This document shows positions 52,441 through 61,276 of a stretch of DNA of 64,000 nt, piece by piece. The notes beneath the pieces were generated by a model that saw only the letters and a program-made list of their open reading frames with translations, was not told where the DNA came from and made no database searches. Both the position numbers and the translations under genes were made by a program. Each line of letters opens with the position of its first letter. Within the stretch, counting starts at the first letter, position 1. The stretch comes from Corynebacterium pseudopelargi (GTDB lineage: Bacteria > Actinomycetota > Actinomycetes > Mycobacteriales > Mycobacteriaceae): assembly GCF_003814005.1 (NCBI RefSeq), contig NZ_CP033898.1, positions 1,984,001 to 2,048,000 of the forward strand. Reading direction: 5' to 3'.

Positions 52441-53253
52441 TTAGTTGGCTGGAGTTTGAATCTCCACCTCGGCGCGAGACGAGAGCGCCAGGCAACCAGC
52501 GAGCGTGGCTACAAAGCCGAGCACCGCAATCAGGCTAAAACCACTGCGGATGTGATCGTGCAATAACGTGAGGCCGATGAGCGAAGGAACGATCGTCTCT
52601 GTAGCAAAGCTCAAGGCTGCCACGGAAGTAGCGTTGCCTCGATCAAGTGCCATGCCGTAGGCCACCACGGCGATCACCCCACCAAGGATCAAAGCCCAGG
52701 CCATTGGTTGCTCGATAACGCGAAAGACATGGTGCACAGGAATTTCAAGCAGCCGCGAGGCCAGGCCCACCACCGCGAAACCCAAACCTGACACCACAGC
52801 GTAGACGTGCGAAGCCTTGCTCAGGACCAGGAATACGCCACACAACAAAGCGGCGCCGAGTAGCAGCCATCCCACCCAGGAAGGCACATGAGGTGCTGGT
52901 CCTGGTTCCGCCGAAACAGACAGCATGATCAGGCCGGCGAGCACCGCCAGCAACGCTGCTATTTCAAAGCGGTGCAGCTTTTGCCTCAGGATCACTACGC
53001 CTAGCAGTGCCGTTACTGCCACCGAAGACGCGGTGGCGGATTCGACGAGAAAGAGCGGCAGGTCCCGCAATGCAGCAAAGGAGGCGATATAGCCTATGCC
53101 ATCAAACACCAGGCCAAGGCCAAACGCCCAGCCGGCCAGCGCTTTGCGTAGCCAACCGCCAGTGGTGGCCGTTGCGCGTTGTACACCGATTGCTTGGGCG
53201 ATGGTGCCGGCGCCGTAGGCGATTGCGGCGATAAAAGCCCCGAAAAGTCCCAT
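52441..53253 (-). CDS. DMT-superfamily transporter-like membrane protein
   Basis: 270 aa with nine or ten membrane helices, arranged as two EamA-like halves. A charged loop falls mid-protein after LLGVVILRQKLHRFEIAALL, a typical DMT end-of-half motif, and the second half ends similarly (LTLLHDHIRSGFSLIAVLGF). Probably a small-molecule exporter or permease; substrate unknown. The Met at 53253 starts the first helix and is preferred to an upstream Met. Confidence 0.68.
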   Translation of the reverse strand: MGLFGAFIAAIAYGAGTIAQAIGVQRATATTGGWLRKALAGWAFGLGLVFDGIGYIASFAALRDLPLFLVESATASSVAVTALLGVVILRQKLHRFEIAALLAVLAGLIMLSVSAEPGPAPHVPSWVGWLLLGAALLCGVFLVLSKASHVYAVVSGLGFAVVGLASRLLEIPVHHVFRVIEQPMAWALILGGVIAVVAYGMALDRGNATSVAALSFATETIVPSLIGLTLLHDHIRSGFSLIAVLGFVATLAGCLALSSRAEVEIQTPAN

Positions 53254-53316
53254 GTCACGATCGTATCCGATCGTTTTGGCCGGGCCTGGGAACGAGCACT
53301 GCTGCTCCATCTTTCA

Positions 53317-53328
53317 AGCTTTTCGACG
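53317..53328 (+). repeat. 12-mer motif AGCTTTTCGACG (copy 6)
   Basis: Lies between the DMT gene and the ABC exporter remnant. With copy 7 it brackets that remnant in inverted orientation. Confidence 0.7.
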
Positions 53329-53414
53329 TTCCCCCAACCTAAAGCAAGTCCGCGCCTCGCATAGGTTGAGCCTGACAGATGTTATCTCGCCCTGCTACCT
53401 GTGGTCATCCGTGC

Positions 53415-53749
53415 TTAACCAAGACGAATCGGCCGTTGAGCTTTCTTCGAGCCAACCCCCAAGGCAGACAATGTCAGTATGAGGAGAACAAGCAATGCCA
53501 CGGCTGAGAATTGCGGAAGGTCTTTGACGAGTTACGCCCAGCGAAGCACACCGGAAAGTACACACTCGTGAGCACGGCAATAGGTATGAGAAGACCCACC
53601 GTATAAGAGTGAAGCGTGATCAGCCCTCCTTCAGCGGCTCCCAGACCACGCAAAATCCCTGCGAACACTAAGCACAGCACCACCACCAGCGGAAGCACCA
53701 ACAAAAAGGTTCGCCACGAACGCAATAAATCAATTCTTAGAGCGCGCAT
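53415..53749 (-). pseudogene. Remnant of an ABC-2 type permease
   Basis: The first 75 or so codons read as a permease N-terminus (MRALRIDLLRSWRTFLLVLP and following hydrophobic segments, then YTVGLLIPIAVLTSVYF). The frame then loses sense and stops at 53474. In another frame a C-terminal helix (FSAVALLVLLILTLSALGVG) and a basic tail run to a TAA at 53415-53417. The two parts make about half of a normal permease, so the gene has an internal deletion with a frame change. Confidence 0.65.
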
Positions 53750-54125
53750 TATCGTGCCCCTTCGCTCGAGGTGAGTCGTAGGAATGCATCTTCGAGTGTT
53801 TCTTCCTCGGATGCTAAGCCTTCAATGGTTCCTTGGTACTGCATTTTGCCCTTTGAGAGGACTCCTACGTCATCGACCATGCGAGCTACTTCGCCGAGTT
53901 GGTGCGAAGAGATCACAATCGTCTTAGCTTTTTTGTGAGGTGTTGAATCAGCGCCCGAAGCTGGTTGATACCTGCTGGATCCAGACCATTTTGTGGCTCG
54001 TCGAGTAGCAGCAAGGAAGGGTCGGTCAATAAGGCCATCGCAAGACCGAGACGCACCTTCATTCCGGTGGAGAAGGGGACTCGCCCTGGCTGCACGCTCA
54101 CATCGAGCTGGGCCAGGCATGGGCT
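53749..54125 (-). pseudogene. Remnant of an ABC exporter ATPase
   Basis: One frame has the signature FSTGMKVRLGLAMALL and Walker B LLLLDEPQNGLDPAGI. The frame then changes at a run of six T (plus strand, about 53929-53934), after which TIVISSHQLGEVARMVDD continues to the stop at 53749. The N-terminal half, including Walker A, is missing: the recognisable part ends at about 54118, just before 12-mer copy 7 and the rpsQ terminator. It is coupled to the permease remnant, so the two were an exporter pair. Confidence 0.75.
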
Positions 54126-54137
54126 CGTCGAAAAGCT
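54126..54137 (-). repeat. 12-mer motif AGCTTTTCGACG (copy 7)
   Basis: Reads CGTCGAAAAGCT on the plus strand, exactly where the ATPase remnant is truncated. Confidence 0.7.
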
Positions 54138-54146
54138 AAGAAATGC

Positions 54147-54176
54147 AAAAAGCACACCCCGTGGTGGGATGTGCTT
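54147..54176 (-). terminator. Terminator of the S10 operon after rpsQ
   Basis: On the minus strand AAGCACA-TCCC pairs with GGGG-TGTGCTT across a 5-base loop, and the TGTGCTT arm runs on into further T residues. It ends the rpsJ-rpsQ transcript. Confidence 0.82.
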
Positions 54177-54198
54177 CAAGCGTTTGTCCGCGTTTGGA

Positions 54199-54492
54199 CT
54201 AGCGTGCCTTCTCGACGATCTCGACGAGGCGGAAGTGCTTGTCCTTGCTCAGCGGGCGAGTCTCTTCGATGCGCACGCGGTCGCCAACACCGGCGATCTC
54301 GTTTTCATCGTGAGCCTTCACCTTGGAGTTGGTGCGGATGGTCTTGCCGTAAAGGCGGTGCTGCTTGCGGTCTTCAAGCTCAACCACAATGGTCTTTTGC
54401 ATCTTCGTGGAAACCACGTAGCCGATGCGAACCTTGCGGGCACCCTTTTCCTTGGCGTTCTCGTTGTTCTCAGTCACGTTTGCCTCACTCAT
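54199..54492 (-). CDS. rpsQ: 30S ribosomal protein S17
   Basis: 97-aa uS17, binding the 5' domain of 16S rRNA. The core begins at [19 protein letters not shown], after a 17-residue acidic N-terminal extension. RLYGKTI, KAHDEN and [14 protein letters not shown] are typical. It is the last gene of the S10 operon and is followed by a terminator instead of rplN. Confidence 0.96.
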   Translation of the reverse strand: MSEANVTENNENAKEKGARKVRIGYVVSTKMQKTIVVELEDRKQHRLYGKTIRTNSKVKAHDENEIAGVGDRVRIEETRPLSKDKHFRLVEIVEKAR

Positions 54493-54494
54493 GT

Positions 54495-54725
54495 TTAAGC
54501 CTCAGCTCCCGGAACCTCGGACAGGCCGAGCTCGCGCTCACGGAGCACCGTGTAGATGCGGGCGATGTCGCGCTTGACGGTGCGCAGGCGACGGTTGTTG
54601 TTCAACTGGCCGGTGGCGTGCTGGAAGCGCAGGTTGAACAGCTCTTCCTTAGCCTCGGTCAGCTTGGTGGTCAGCTCCTCGGCGTTTAGCTCGCGAAGCT
54701 CGTGTGCGGGGGTACCGTTAGCCAT
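54495..54725 (-). CDS. rpmC: 50S ribosomal protein L29
   Basis: 76-aa uL29 at the exit tunnel, a site used by SRP and trigger factor. [20 protein letters not shown] and [11 protein letters not shown] are diagnostic. It lies 2 bp before rpsQ and its start overlaps the rplP stop. Confidence 0.96.
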   Translation of the reverse strand: MANGTPAHELRELNAEELTTKLTEAKEELFNLRFQHATGQLNNNRRLRTVKRDIARIYTVLRERELGLSEVPGAEA

Positions 54726-55141
54726 TAGAACTGGTCCTCCTTCTTAACGATACGAACTTTGCAAGGGAGCTTCTGGCCTGCGCGGCGCAGAGCCTCGAGT
54801 GCCATAGCCTCGTTGGGGTAGCTCATCTCGAAGAGGATGCGACCGGGCTTGACGTTCGCAACCCACTTCTCCACGGGGCCCTTACCGGAACCCATACGCA
54901 CGCCGAGCGGCTTCTGGGTCAAAGGACGATCCGGGAAGATGTTGATCCACACCTTGCCACCACGCTTGACGTGGCGGTTGATGGCAATACGAGCGGACTC
55001 GATCTGACGGTTGGTGATGTAGGCGGGCTCGAGGGCCTGGATGCCATAATCACCGAAGTTAAGGCGGTTACCACCCTTGGACACGCCACGACGGGTCGGG
55101 CGGTGCTGACGGCGGTACTTCACGCGCTTGGGGATAAGCAT
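54725..55141 (-). CDS. rplP: 50S ribosomal protein L16
   Basis: 138-aa uL16, near the A-site tRNA and peptidyl-transferase centre. [15 protein letters not shown] at the start and [20 protein letters not shown] mid-protein are diagnostic. Normal length, 2 bp after rpsC. Confidence 0.97.
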   Translation of the reverse strand: MLIPKRVKYRRQHRPTRRGVSKGGNRLNFGDYGIQALEPAYITNRQIESARIAINRHVKRGGKVWINIFPDRPLTQKPLGVRMGSGKGPVEKWVANVKPGRILFEMSYPNEAMALEALRRAGQKLPCKVRIVKKEDQF

Positions 55142-55143
55142 TC

Positions 55144-55890
55144 TTAGCCCTCCTGCTTCTTCTCAGCACGCTGGCGGCGCTGGCCACCACGACGCGGACG
55201 TGCGTTGCGGTCGCCGCGGCCACGGCGTTCTGCGGGTGCGTTCAGTTCGGACTCGCGCTTGCCGCCCACGACGTCACCCTTGTAGATCCACACCTTGACG
55301 CCAATGCGGCCGAAGGTGGTGTGTGCTTCGTAGGTGCCGTAGTCGATTTCCGCACGCAGCGTGTGCAGCGGAACGCGACCCTCGTGGTAGCGCTCGGTGC
55401 GGGACATCTCGGCACCGCCGAGACGACCGGAGCACATAACCTTGATGCCCTTGACCTGAGGCTGGCGCATCGCGGACTGGATGGCCTTGCGCATTGCGCG
55501 GCGGAATGCCACACGGTTGGTCAACTGCTCGGCGATGGACTGAGCCACGAGCTGAGCGTTGGCGTCAATGTTCTTGACCTCGAGGATGTTCAGAGCAACC
55601 TGCTTGCCGGTGAGCTTTTCCAGCTCGCGGCGCAGACGGTCTGCCTCGGAGCCACGACGACCAATCACGATGCCCGGGCGGGCGGTGTGGATGTCGACGC
55701 GGACGCGGTCGCGGGTGCGCTCGATCACGATGTCGGCGATACCGGCGCGGTCCAAGGTCTTTTGCAGGTACTCGCGGATCTTGATGTCCTCAGCGACGTA
55801 GTCTGCGTAGTTCTTGTCGGCGTACCAGTGGGACTTCCAATCGGAAGTGATGCCCAAACGTAGGCCGTGAGGATGGATTTTCTGGCCCAC
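55144..55890 (-). CDS. rpsC: 30S ribosomal protein S3
   Basis: 248-aa uS3 at the mRNA entry, with the KH domain ([20 protein letters not shown]) and the C-terminal S3 domain ([17 protein letters not shown]). An Arg/Gly-rich tail of about 30 residues extends beyond the E. coli end, as is common in actinobacteria. Its ATG overlaps the end of rplV. Confidence 0.97.
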   Translation of the reverse strand: MGQKIHPHGLRLGITSDWKSHWYADKNYADYVAEDIKIREYLQKTLDRAGIADIVIERTRDRVRVDIHTARPGIVIGRRGSEADRLRRELEKLTGKQVALNILEVKNIDANAQLVAQSIAEQLTNRVAFRRAMRKAIQSAMRQPQVKGIKVMCSGRLGGAEMSRTERYHEGRVPLHTLRAEIDYGTYEAHTTFGRIGVKVWIYKGDVVGGKRESELNAPAERRGRGDRNARPRRGGQRRQRAEKKQEG

Positions 55891-56249
55891 TACTTGGCCC
55901 CTTCCTTCTGGCTAACAACCACGGTGATGTGGCTGGTGCGCTTACGGATCTGGAATGCACGACCCTGTGCGCGCGGCTGGAATCGACGCATCGTCGGACC
56001 CTCGTCGGCGAAAGCCTCGGAGATGACCAGGCTCTTGCGATCCAGGCCGAAGTTGTTCTCGGCGTTAGCCGCAGCGGATGCGACGACCTTGGCAACGGGC
56101 TCCGAAGCAGCCTGAGGGGCGTACTTCAAGATAGCCAGTGCTTCTTCAACGGACTTGCCGCGAACCAGGTCGATCACGCGACGTGCCTTCATTGGAGAAA
56201 CACGGACGAAGCGCGCGGTTGCGCGTGCGGAGGTGATAGCTTCACTCAT
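55890..56249 (-). CDS. rplV: 50S ribosomal protein L22
   Basis: 119-aa uL22. [20 protein letters not shown] and the loop hairpin [20 protein letters not shown], which lines the exit tunnel and is a site of macrolide resistance mutations, are intact and of normal length. Confidence 0.97.
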   Translation of the reverse strand: MSEAITSARATARFVRVSPMKARRVIDLVRGKSVEEALAILKYAPQAASEPVAKVVASAAANAENNFGLDRKSLVISEAFADEGPTMRRFQPRAQGRAFQIRKRTSHITVVVSQKEGAK

Positions 56250-56252
56250 CGC

Positions 56253-56531
56253 TTATCGACGTCCCTTCTTGTCGTCCTTGACGTGACCCTTGAAGGTCTT
56301 GGTGGGTGCGAACTCACCGAGCTTGTGGCCGACCATGGAGTCGTCCACGAACACCGGCACGTGCTTGCGGCCGTCGTGAACGGCGAAGGTGTGGCCGATG
56401 AAGTCGGGGAGAATGGTGGAACGGCGGGACCAGGTCTTGATGACCTGCTTGGTGCCCTTCTCGTTCTGAGCATCTACCTTTGCGAGGAGGTGCTCATCGA
56501 CGAACGGGCCTTTCTTTAGGCTGCGTGGCAT
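56253..56531 (-). CDS. rpsS: 30S ribosomal protein S19
   Basis: 92-aa uS19 in the 30S head. [16 protein letters not shown] and the [20 protein letters not shown] segment are diagnostic. Its ribosome binding site lies in the 15-bp gap after rplB. Confidence 0.97.
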   Translation of the reverse strand: MPRSLKKGPFVDEHLLAKVDAQNEKGTKQVIKTWSRRSTILPDFIGHTFAVHDGRKHVPVFVDDSMVGHKLGEFAPTKTFKGHVKDDKKGRR

Positions 56532-56546
56532 CTAAGTTTCCTCCTC

Positions 56547-57389
56547 TTAGCGCTTCTTGGACTTGTTCGTGCGGCGACGCTGCACGATCATCTTGTTGCT
56601 GTAACGGTTGGGGTTGCGGGTGCGACCTTCCTTCTTGCCCCAAGGGGACACAGGGTGGCGACCGCCGGAGGTCTTACCCTCACCACCGCCGTGCGGGTGG
56701 TCAACAGGGTTCATCACAACACCACGCACGGTCGGGCGAACGCCCTTCCAGCGCATACGGCCGGCCTTGCCCCAGCGGATGTTGATCTGGTCGGCGTTGC
56801 CAACCTCACCCACGGTGGCGCGGCAACGGATGTCCACGCGGCGGATTTCGGAGGAAGGCATACGCAGCACTGCGTACTTGCCTGCCTTACCCAGCAACTG
56901 GATGGAAGCACCAGCGGAGCGGGCGAGCTTAGCGCCAGCGCCTGGCTTGAGCTCCACGCAGTGCACCACGGTACCGGCGGGGATGTTGCGCAGCGGCAGG
57001 TTGTTGCCAACCTTGATGTCTGCGTTAGCGCCAGCCTCGATGATTTGACCCTGCTTGAGGTTCTTCGGGGCGATGATGTAGCGCTTCTCGCCATCGGCGT
57101 AGTGCAGCAGCGCAATGTTGGCGGTACGGTTCGGGTCGTACTCGATGTGAGCAACCTTGGCCGGAATGCCATCTTTGTCGGTGCGGCGGAAGTCGATCAC
57201 GCGGTAGCGACGCTTGTGGCCACCACCCTTGTGACGAACGGTGATGTGGCCGTGTACGTTACGGCCGCCCTTCTTGGGCAGGGGGCGAAGCAGAGACTTT
57301 TCCGGATTCGAGCGAGTGATCTCGTCGAATTGGGAAACGGAGCTCTGGCGGCGACCCGGGGTTGTCGGCTTGTATTTACGAATAGCCAT
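56547..57389 (-). CDS. rplB: 50S ribosomal protein L2
   Basis: 280-aa uL2, needed for subunit joining and peptidyl transfer. [18 protein letters not shown] and the C-terminal [17 protein letters not shown], with the conserved His residues, are intact. Normal length. Confidence 0.98.
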   Translation of the reverse strand: MAIRKYKPTTPGRRQSSVSQFDEITRSNPEKSLLRPLPKKGGRNVHGHITVRHKGGGHKRRYRVIDFRRTDKDGIPAKVAHIEYDPNRTANIALLHYADGEKRYIIAPKNLKQGQIIEAGANADIKVGNNLPLRNIPAGTVVHCVELKPGAGAKLARSAGASIQLLGKAGKYAVLRMPSSEIRRVDIRCRATVGEVGNADQINIRWGKAGRMRWKGVRPTVRGVVMNPVDHPHGGGEGKTSGGRHPVSPWGKKEGRTRNPNRYSNKMIVQRRRTNKSKKR

Positions 57390-57410
57390 AGTTTGTCCTT
57401 ACCTCGACCC

Positions 57411-57716
57411 TTAAGCGGCGGAGCCGCCGAAGATGTCGATTGCGTCGCTGCCTTCACGAAGCGTCACGTATGCGCGCTTGGTTGCCTTGCGTCGGCCGTA
57501 GCCGGTGCGGGTGCGCTTGCGCTTGCCCTCACGGTTCACGGTGTTCACGGAGGCGACCTTCACGCCGAAAATGCGCTCCACGGCATCCTTGATCTGCGTC
57601 TTGTGGGCGGTGGGAGCAACAAAGAACGTGTAGGTTCCCTGCTCCATCAGGCCATAAGACTTCTCAGAGACGACCGGTGCGAGGATGATGTCGCGGGGGT
57701 CTGCGATCTTAGCCAT
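57411..57716 (-). CDS. rplW: 50S ribosomal protein L23
   Basis: 101-aa uL23 at the exit tunnel, docking site for trigger factor and [22 protein letters not shown] and the basic loop [20 protein letters not shown] are present. It overlaps rplD by one base. Confidence 0.97.
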   Translation of the reverse strand: MAKIADPRDIILAPVVSEKSYGLMEQGTYTFFVAPTAHKTQIKDAVERIFGVKVASVNTVNREGKRKRTRTGYGRRKATKRAYVTLREGSDAIDIFGGSAA

Positions 57717-58369
57717 TAGTTCTCCTCCTTCTCCGCGCCCTGGACGCGGTTGATGAAGGTGTTGAGAGCCTCAACCGAGAACACAACGTCGTCTGCATTC
57801 AGAACGTCGTAGGTGTTGAGCTGGTCTTCGAACAAAACGTTCACACCAGGCAGGTTGCGGGCGCTCTTCTGAGCATTCTCGTCTGCGCGGCCGACCACGA
57901 ACAGGATGCTGCGGCGATCGGTGAGGCGCTCGAAGAATGCGCGTGCGGACTTGGTGGAAGGAGTCTGACCAGGCACCAATTCGGTGAGCACGTGGATGCG
58001 CTCGTTACGAGCACGATCGGACAGTGCGCCGAACAGAGCAGCCTTGATCATCTTCTTGGGGGTGCGCTGAGCATAGTCGCGCGGCTTGGGGCCGTGCGAG
58101 ATGCCGCCGCCGGTGAAGTGAGGTGCACGGATCGAGCCCTGACGAGCGCGACCGGTGCCCTTCTGGCGGAACGGCTTGCGACCACCACCGCGCACCTCTG
58201 CGCGGGTCTTGGTGGAGTGAGTGCCCTGACGACGTGCTGCAAGCTGTGCGTTGACTACCTGGTGCAGGAGTGCAACGGACACCTCGCGGTCGAAGATTGC
58301 TGCAGGCAGCTCTACGGAGCCGTCGGTAGCACCCTCAGCGGTGTGGACGTCCAACTTCAGATTGGTCAT
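57716..58369 (-). CDS. rplD: 50S ribosomal protein L4
   Basis: 217-aa uL4. The tunnel loop region ([20 protein letters not shown], then [11 protein letters not shown]) is intact. In E. coli L4 represses its own operon; I found no L4-like binding structure that can be called with confidence in the rpsJ leader here. It overlaps rplC by ATGA. Confidence 0.97.
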   Translation of the reverse strand: MTNLKLDVHTAEGATDGSVELPAAIFDREVSVALLHQVVNAQLAARRQGTHSTKTRAEVRGGGRKPFRQKGTGRARQGSIRAPHFTGGGISHGPKPRDYAQRTPKKMIKAALFGALSDRARNERIHVLTELVPGQTPSTKSARAFFERLTDRRSILFVVGRADENAQKSARNLPGVNVLFEDQLNTYDVLNADDVVFSVEALNTFINRVQGAEKEEN

Positions 58370-59022
58370 GCGTGTGCACCGCCCTTCACTGCGGTCTTAA
58401 CGGTTACGATGCCGCCACGGTTGCCCGGGATCGCACCCTTGATCAGGATGAGGTTGGCATCGGCGTCAATCTTTTGAACCTTGAGGTTCTGGGTGGTGAC
58501 GCGGTCATTACCCATGCGGCCTGCCATGCGCTTGCCCTTGAACACGCGGCCCGGGGTGGCAGCCTGGCCAATGGAACCCACACGACGGTGAGCGGCCTGG
58601 TTACCGTGGGCTGCGCCTTGTCCGGCAAAGCCGTGGCGCTTCATGCCACCGGCGTAGCCCTTACCCTTGGAGGTACCGGTGACGTCTACGAAGGTCACGC
58701 CTTCGAAGATTTCAACGGTGACGTCCTGACCAACCTCGTAGGCAGAAACATCATCCATACGGATTTCTGCTACGTGGCGGCGGGGGGTAACGCCAGCTTT
58801 CTTAAAGTGACCCGCCTGAGGCTTCTTTACCTTGCGGGGGTCGATGTCGCCGTAGGCGATTTGGATGGCGTTGTAGCCATCGGTTTCGGTGGTGCGAATC
58901 TGGGTGACCACGCACGGACCAGCTTCAACGACGGTGACCGGAATGACTCGGTTCTCCTCGTCGAAGATCTGGGTCATGCCGAGCTTGGTGCCCAAGATGC
59001 CCTTGATCTCTGTTTCACTCAT
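58366..59022 (-). CDS. rplC: 50S ribosomal protein L3
   Basis: 218-aa uL3. Near the peptidyl-transferase centre, [20 protein letters not shown] and [20 protein letters not shown] are diagnostic and complete. It starts 32 bp after rpsJ. Confidence 0.98.
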   Translation of the reverse strand: MSETEIKGILGTKLGMTQIFDEENRVIPVTVVEAGPCVVTQIRTTETDGYNAIQIAYGDIDPRKVKKPQAGHFKKAGVTPRRHVAEIRMDDVSAYEVGQDVTVEIFEGVTFVDVTGTSKGKGYAGGMKRHGFAGQGAAHGNQAAHRRVGSIGQAATPGRVFKGKRMAGRMGNDRVTTQNLKVQKIDADANLILIKGAIPGNRGGIVTVKTAVKGGAHA

Positions 59023-59054
59023 TAGTTATTCTCCGCTGCCAAAAATTTCGTCGA

Positions 59055-59360
59055 TCACTGAATGTTCACGTCGACGCTGGCCGGAAGGTCGATGCGCATG
59101 AGAGCGTCAACCGTCTTCGGCGTCGGGTCGAGGATATCGATCAGGCGCTTGTGAGTGCGCATCTCGAAGTGTTCGCGAGAATCCTTGTACTTGTGGGGAG
59201 AACGAATAACGGCGTACACGTTCTTTTCGGTGGGCAACGGCACCGGGCCAACAACACGTGCACCCGTGCGGGTGACGGTCTCGACGATCTTGCGTGCAGA
59301 CGCATCGATCGCCTCGTGGTCGTAGGCCTTGAGCCGAATGCGGATCTTTTGTCCCGCCAC
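59055..59360 (-). CDS. rpsJ: 30S ribosomal protein S10
   Basis: 101-aa uS10, also the NusE antitermination factor. [20 protein letters not shown] and [20 protein letters not shown], with the [20 protein letters not shown] loop, are diagnostic. First gene of the S10 operon, whose promoter must lie in 59361-59600; a TATAGA on the minus strand at 59424-59429 is a weak -10 candidate. Confidence 0.98.
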   Translation of the reverse strand: MAGQKIRIRLKAYDHEAIDASARKIVETVTRTGARVVGPVPLPTEKNVYAVIRSPHKYKDSREHFEMRTHKRLIDILDPTPKTVDALMRIDLPASVDVNIQ

Positions 59361-60109
59361 GGTTACCTCTTCCTCGCTTGTCCCACATCACTGAATGGAT
59401 TGGTGGGAATCGCTTCATTCATCTCTATAACGTTGTCCGGACCTTTGGGGCCTGGGCGCAACGCCAGTTCTTACTTGACTGTCGTTTAAGACTTGCCGGC
59501 AACTTCGCTTCGGGGCGTTGCAAATCAACTGCCACACACTTCGAAGATGCACTCCAAGTGAGGAAGGGTCTCAACGTTAAAAACGCTCAAGAGCCCTAGC
59601 CAACTGCCGCTGTTTATTTGCCATGCCCCTTCGAGGTTCCGGCCCTCAAGAAAAACGTGCTTTGCACTTCATTCCTCAAGGATCCTTACCTGATTCACTC
59701 ATCTACATGAGCTTCACAGCGAAGGTGTCATGTTTGCCTTGCCATCAACTACGCAAAGGTAGCCGTTGTCAAAGCAACCCCAGTATTAAAACACGCCACC
59801 ACGGGATATGCAAGTGCGAACTGGCAAAATCTTTTTCTTGGCTCTTCACCCCACCCCGATCCGATCCATCCCGGCACTTGCAGCGCCTCAAGCGCCCTGA
59901 CTTCTTTGCAGCCTTATATATAGGTGTAACTAAAACACGCAGATCCCCGTGTTGGCTCTGCAATACGCGAGGATGCCCCGTAATTCCATAACGTTTTGTG
60001 CATTATTCGACACGGTTCGGGCGCGGTTGTGTATCAAATCGGCAACAATCCCGTTCTAGATGCGAAGTCTTGCATGAAAGTCCCTATGATGGTGGCAAGC
60101 AATTCGCTT
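59361..60109. other. Long gene-free interval between rpsJ and the Asp23 locus
   Basis: About 750 bp. Short open frames exist (the longest runs from 59623 to 59991 on the plus strand), but none has a ribosome binding site or a recognisable domain. It must hold the divergent promoters of the S10 operon and the Asp23 genes. I see no tRNA and no confident RNA gene; an unrecognised leader or small RNA is possible. Confidence 0.5.
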
Positions 60110-60135
60110 ACACATCCGCTCTCCTGCGGATGTGT
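60110..60135 (+). promoter_or_regulatory. Leader hairpin just before asp23
   Basis: Perfect 10-bp stem ACACATCCGC / GCGGATGTGT with a 6-base loop, ending 21 bp before the ATG and just upstream of the AGAAGGAG ribosome binding site. No U-run follows, so it is more likely an mRNA-stabilising or translation-control element than a terminator. Confidence 0.55.
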
Positions 60136-60156
60136 GCCTATATAGAAGGAGAAAAC

Positions 60157-60615
60157 ATGGCTGAGAACAAGGAAGCCCAGGACAACAACGTCGCAGAAGA
60201 CAACGGCCACGGCCGCACCATCATTGATGATCAGGTAGTTGGCAAGATCGCCGGCGTTGCTGCCCGCGAAGTTTCTGGCGTTCACGCCCTCGGCGGCGGC
60301 GCTGCTCGCGCACTGGGTGCCCTTCGCGATTCCATCCCCGGCACCAACACCAACCTGCAGCAGGGCGTAGACGTTGAGGTTGGCGAGCGTCAGGCTGCCG
60401 TCGACGTTTCCATCGTTGCCGAGTATGGCGTTGCTATCCACCAGCTTGCCGACGCAATCCGCGAGAACATCTCCTCTGCCATCGAGCGCATGACCGGCCT
60501 TGAGGTTACCGAGGTTAACGTGACCGTTCACGACGTTCACTTCGAGTTCGAAGATGAAAACGAGGACGAGAACAACGAAGAAGAGCAGAAGCAGCTCCCG
60601 AGCCGCGTTCAGTAA
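60157..60615 (+). CDS. Asp23/Gls24 family envelope-stress protein
   Basis: 152 aa. The Asp23 core is DDQVVGKIAGVAAREVSGVH ... VDVSIVAEYGVAIHQLADAI ... MTGLEVTEVNVTVHDVHFEF. Acidic N- and C-terminal tails flank it. These soluble proteins gather at the membrane through AmaP-type anchors and are linked to cell-envelope stress in Gram-positives. The ATG at 60157 has a strong AGAAGGAG site; an in-frame upstream extension crosses the leader hairpin and is rejected. First gene of the locus. Confidence 0.85.
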   Translation: MAENKEAQDNNVAEDNGHGRTIIDDQVVGKIAGVAAREVSGVHALGGGAARALGALRDSIPGTNTNLQQGVDVEVGERQAAVDVSIVAEYGVAIHQLADAIRENISSAIERMTGLEVTEVNVTVHDVHFEFEDENEDENNEEEQKQLPSRVQ

Positions 60616-60620
60616 TAACA

Positions 60621-60950
60621 ATGCCGACTCTTTCACTCGATAAAGCACAAGCGCTTGTCGAGGCCGTGGTGGCCATCCCCGGCGTGCATTCCATGCACTC
60701 GGGGCGCTTCGGCGAGGTTGCACTGCTCTACCCAAAGCAGCGCGTCCAGGGTTTACGTTTTCAAAGCGTGAACGAGGAATCTTTTGAAGTAGATATCGTT
60801 GCCGAATTCGGCGCCGAAAATCTCTACGACCTTGCCGAGGAAGTTCGCGCCACCGCTGCGCAGACCCTCAAATCAGATGGGTTAGACATGCCGGTATCGG
60901 TAGTAATCGCCGATATCGCCACTGAACAACAAGCAGAAGAACAAGAGTAA
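60621..60950 (+). CDS. Small Asp23-like protein
   Basis: 109 aa with no membrane segment. VEAVVAIPGVHSMHSGRFGE and EVDIVAEFGAENLYDLAEEV mirror the beta-alpha pattern of the Asp23 domain (compare VSIVAEYGVAIHQLADAI in the preceding gene), so it looks like a shortened, divergent paralogue. It begins 5 bp after the first gene, with an acidic C-terminus. A strong terminator follows it. Confidence 0.65.
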   Translation: MPTLSLDKAQALVEAVVAIPGVHSMHSGRFGEVALLYPKQRVQGLRFQSVNEESFEVDIVAEFGAENLYDLAEEVRATAAQTLKSDGLDMPVSVVIADIATEQQAEEQE

Positions 60951-60963
60951 TTCGACTGCTTCG

Positions 60964-61009
60964 GCGCGGGGTTTGCTGTCTCACATGTTCAGCCAAGCCC
61001 CGCGCTTTT
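60964..61009 (+). terminator. Terminator inside the Asp23 locus
   Basis: GCGCGGGGTTTG / CAAGCCCCGCGC (one G-T pair) with an 18-base loop, followed by TTTT. It separates the first two genes from the following four, so the locus is at least two transcription units or has controlled read-through. Confidence 0.75.
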
Positions 61010-61081
61010 GCGCAGCAACACGGTGCCTCGACTAGGCCCACTTAGACTTTCTTATTCAACGAAAACACCTGAAGGACCATC

Positions 61082-61276
61082 ATGATGTCCAATAAAACCT
61101 TTCTCGGCGCTCTTCTGGGCGTAGTGATTGCCGTAGCCCTGTTGCAATGGGGCCTGAGCGGCTTGCTACTCATCGTCGTGCTCGCTGCCATCGGCGGCCT
61201 GGCCGGCGCACAGCTCGAAGGCCGCATCGATCTGAATAAGGGCCTCGAAGGCTTCCGTAACGGAGGGCGCGGTTAA
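61082..61276 (+). CDS. DUF2273-like small membrane protein
   Basis: 64 aa with two adjacent membrane helices (FLGALLGVVIAVALLQWGLS and LLLIVVLAAIGGLAGAQLEG) and a short polar tail. This matches DUF2273 proteins, which in many Gram-positives sit beside asp23 and amaP and may help anchor Asp23. Its stop overlaps the next start. An ATG one codon later is equally possible. Confidence 0.72.
   Translation: MMSNKTFLGALLGVVIAVALLQWGLSGLLLIVVLAAIGGLAGAQLEGRIDLNKGLEGFRNGGRG

Noticed and set aside
59623..59991. Plus-strand frame of 122 codons in the rpsJ-asp23 gap
   Set aside because: No ribosome binding site, family motif, signal peptide or coupling to a neighbour; base use looks non-coding.
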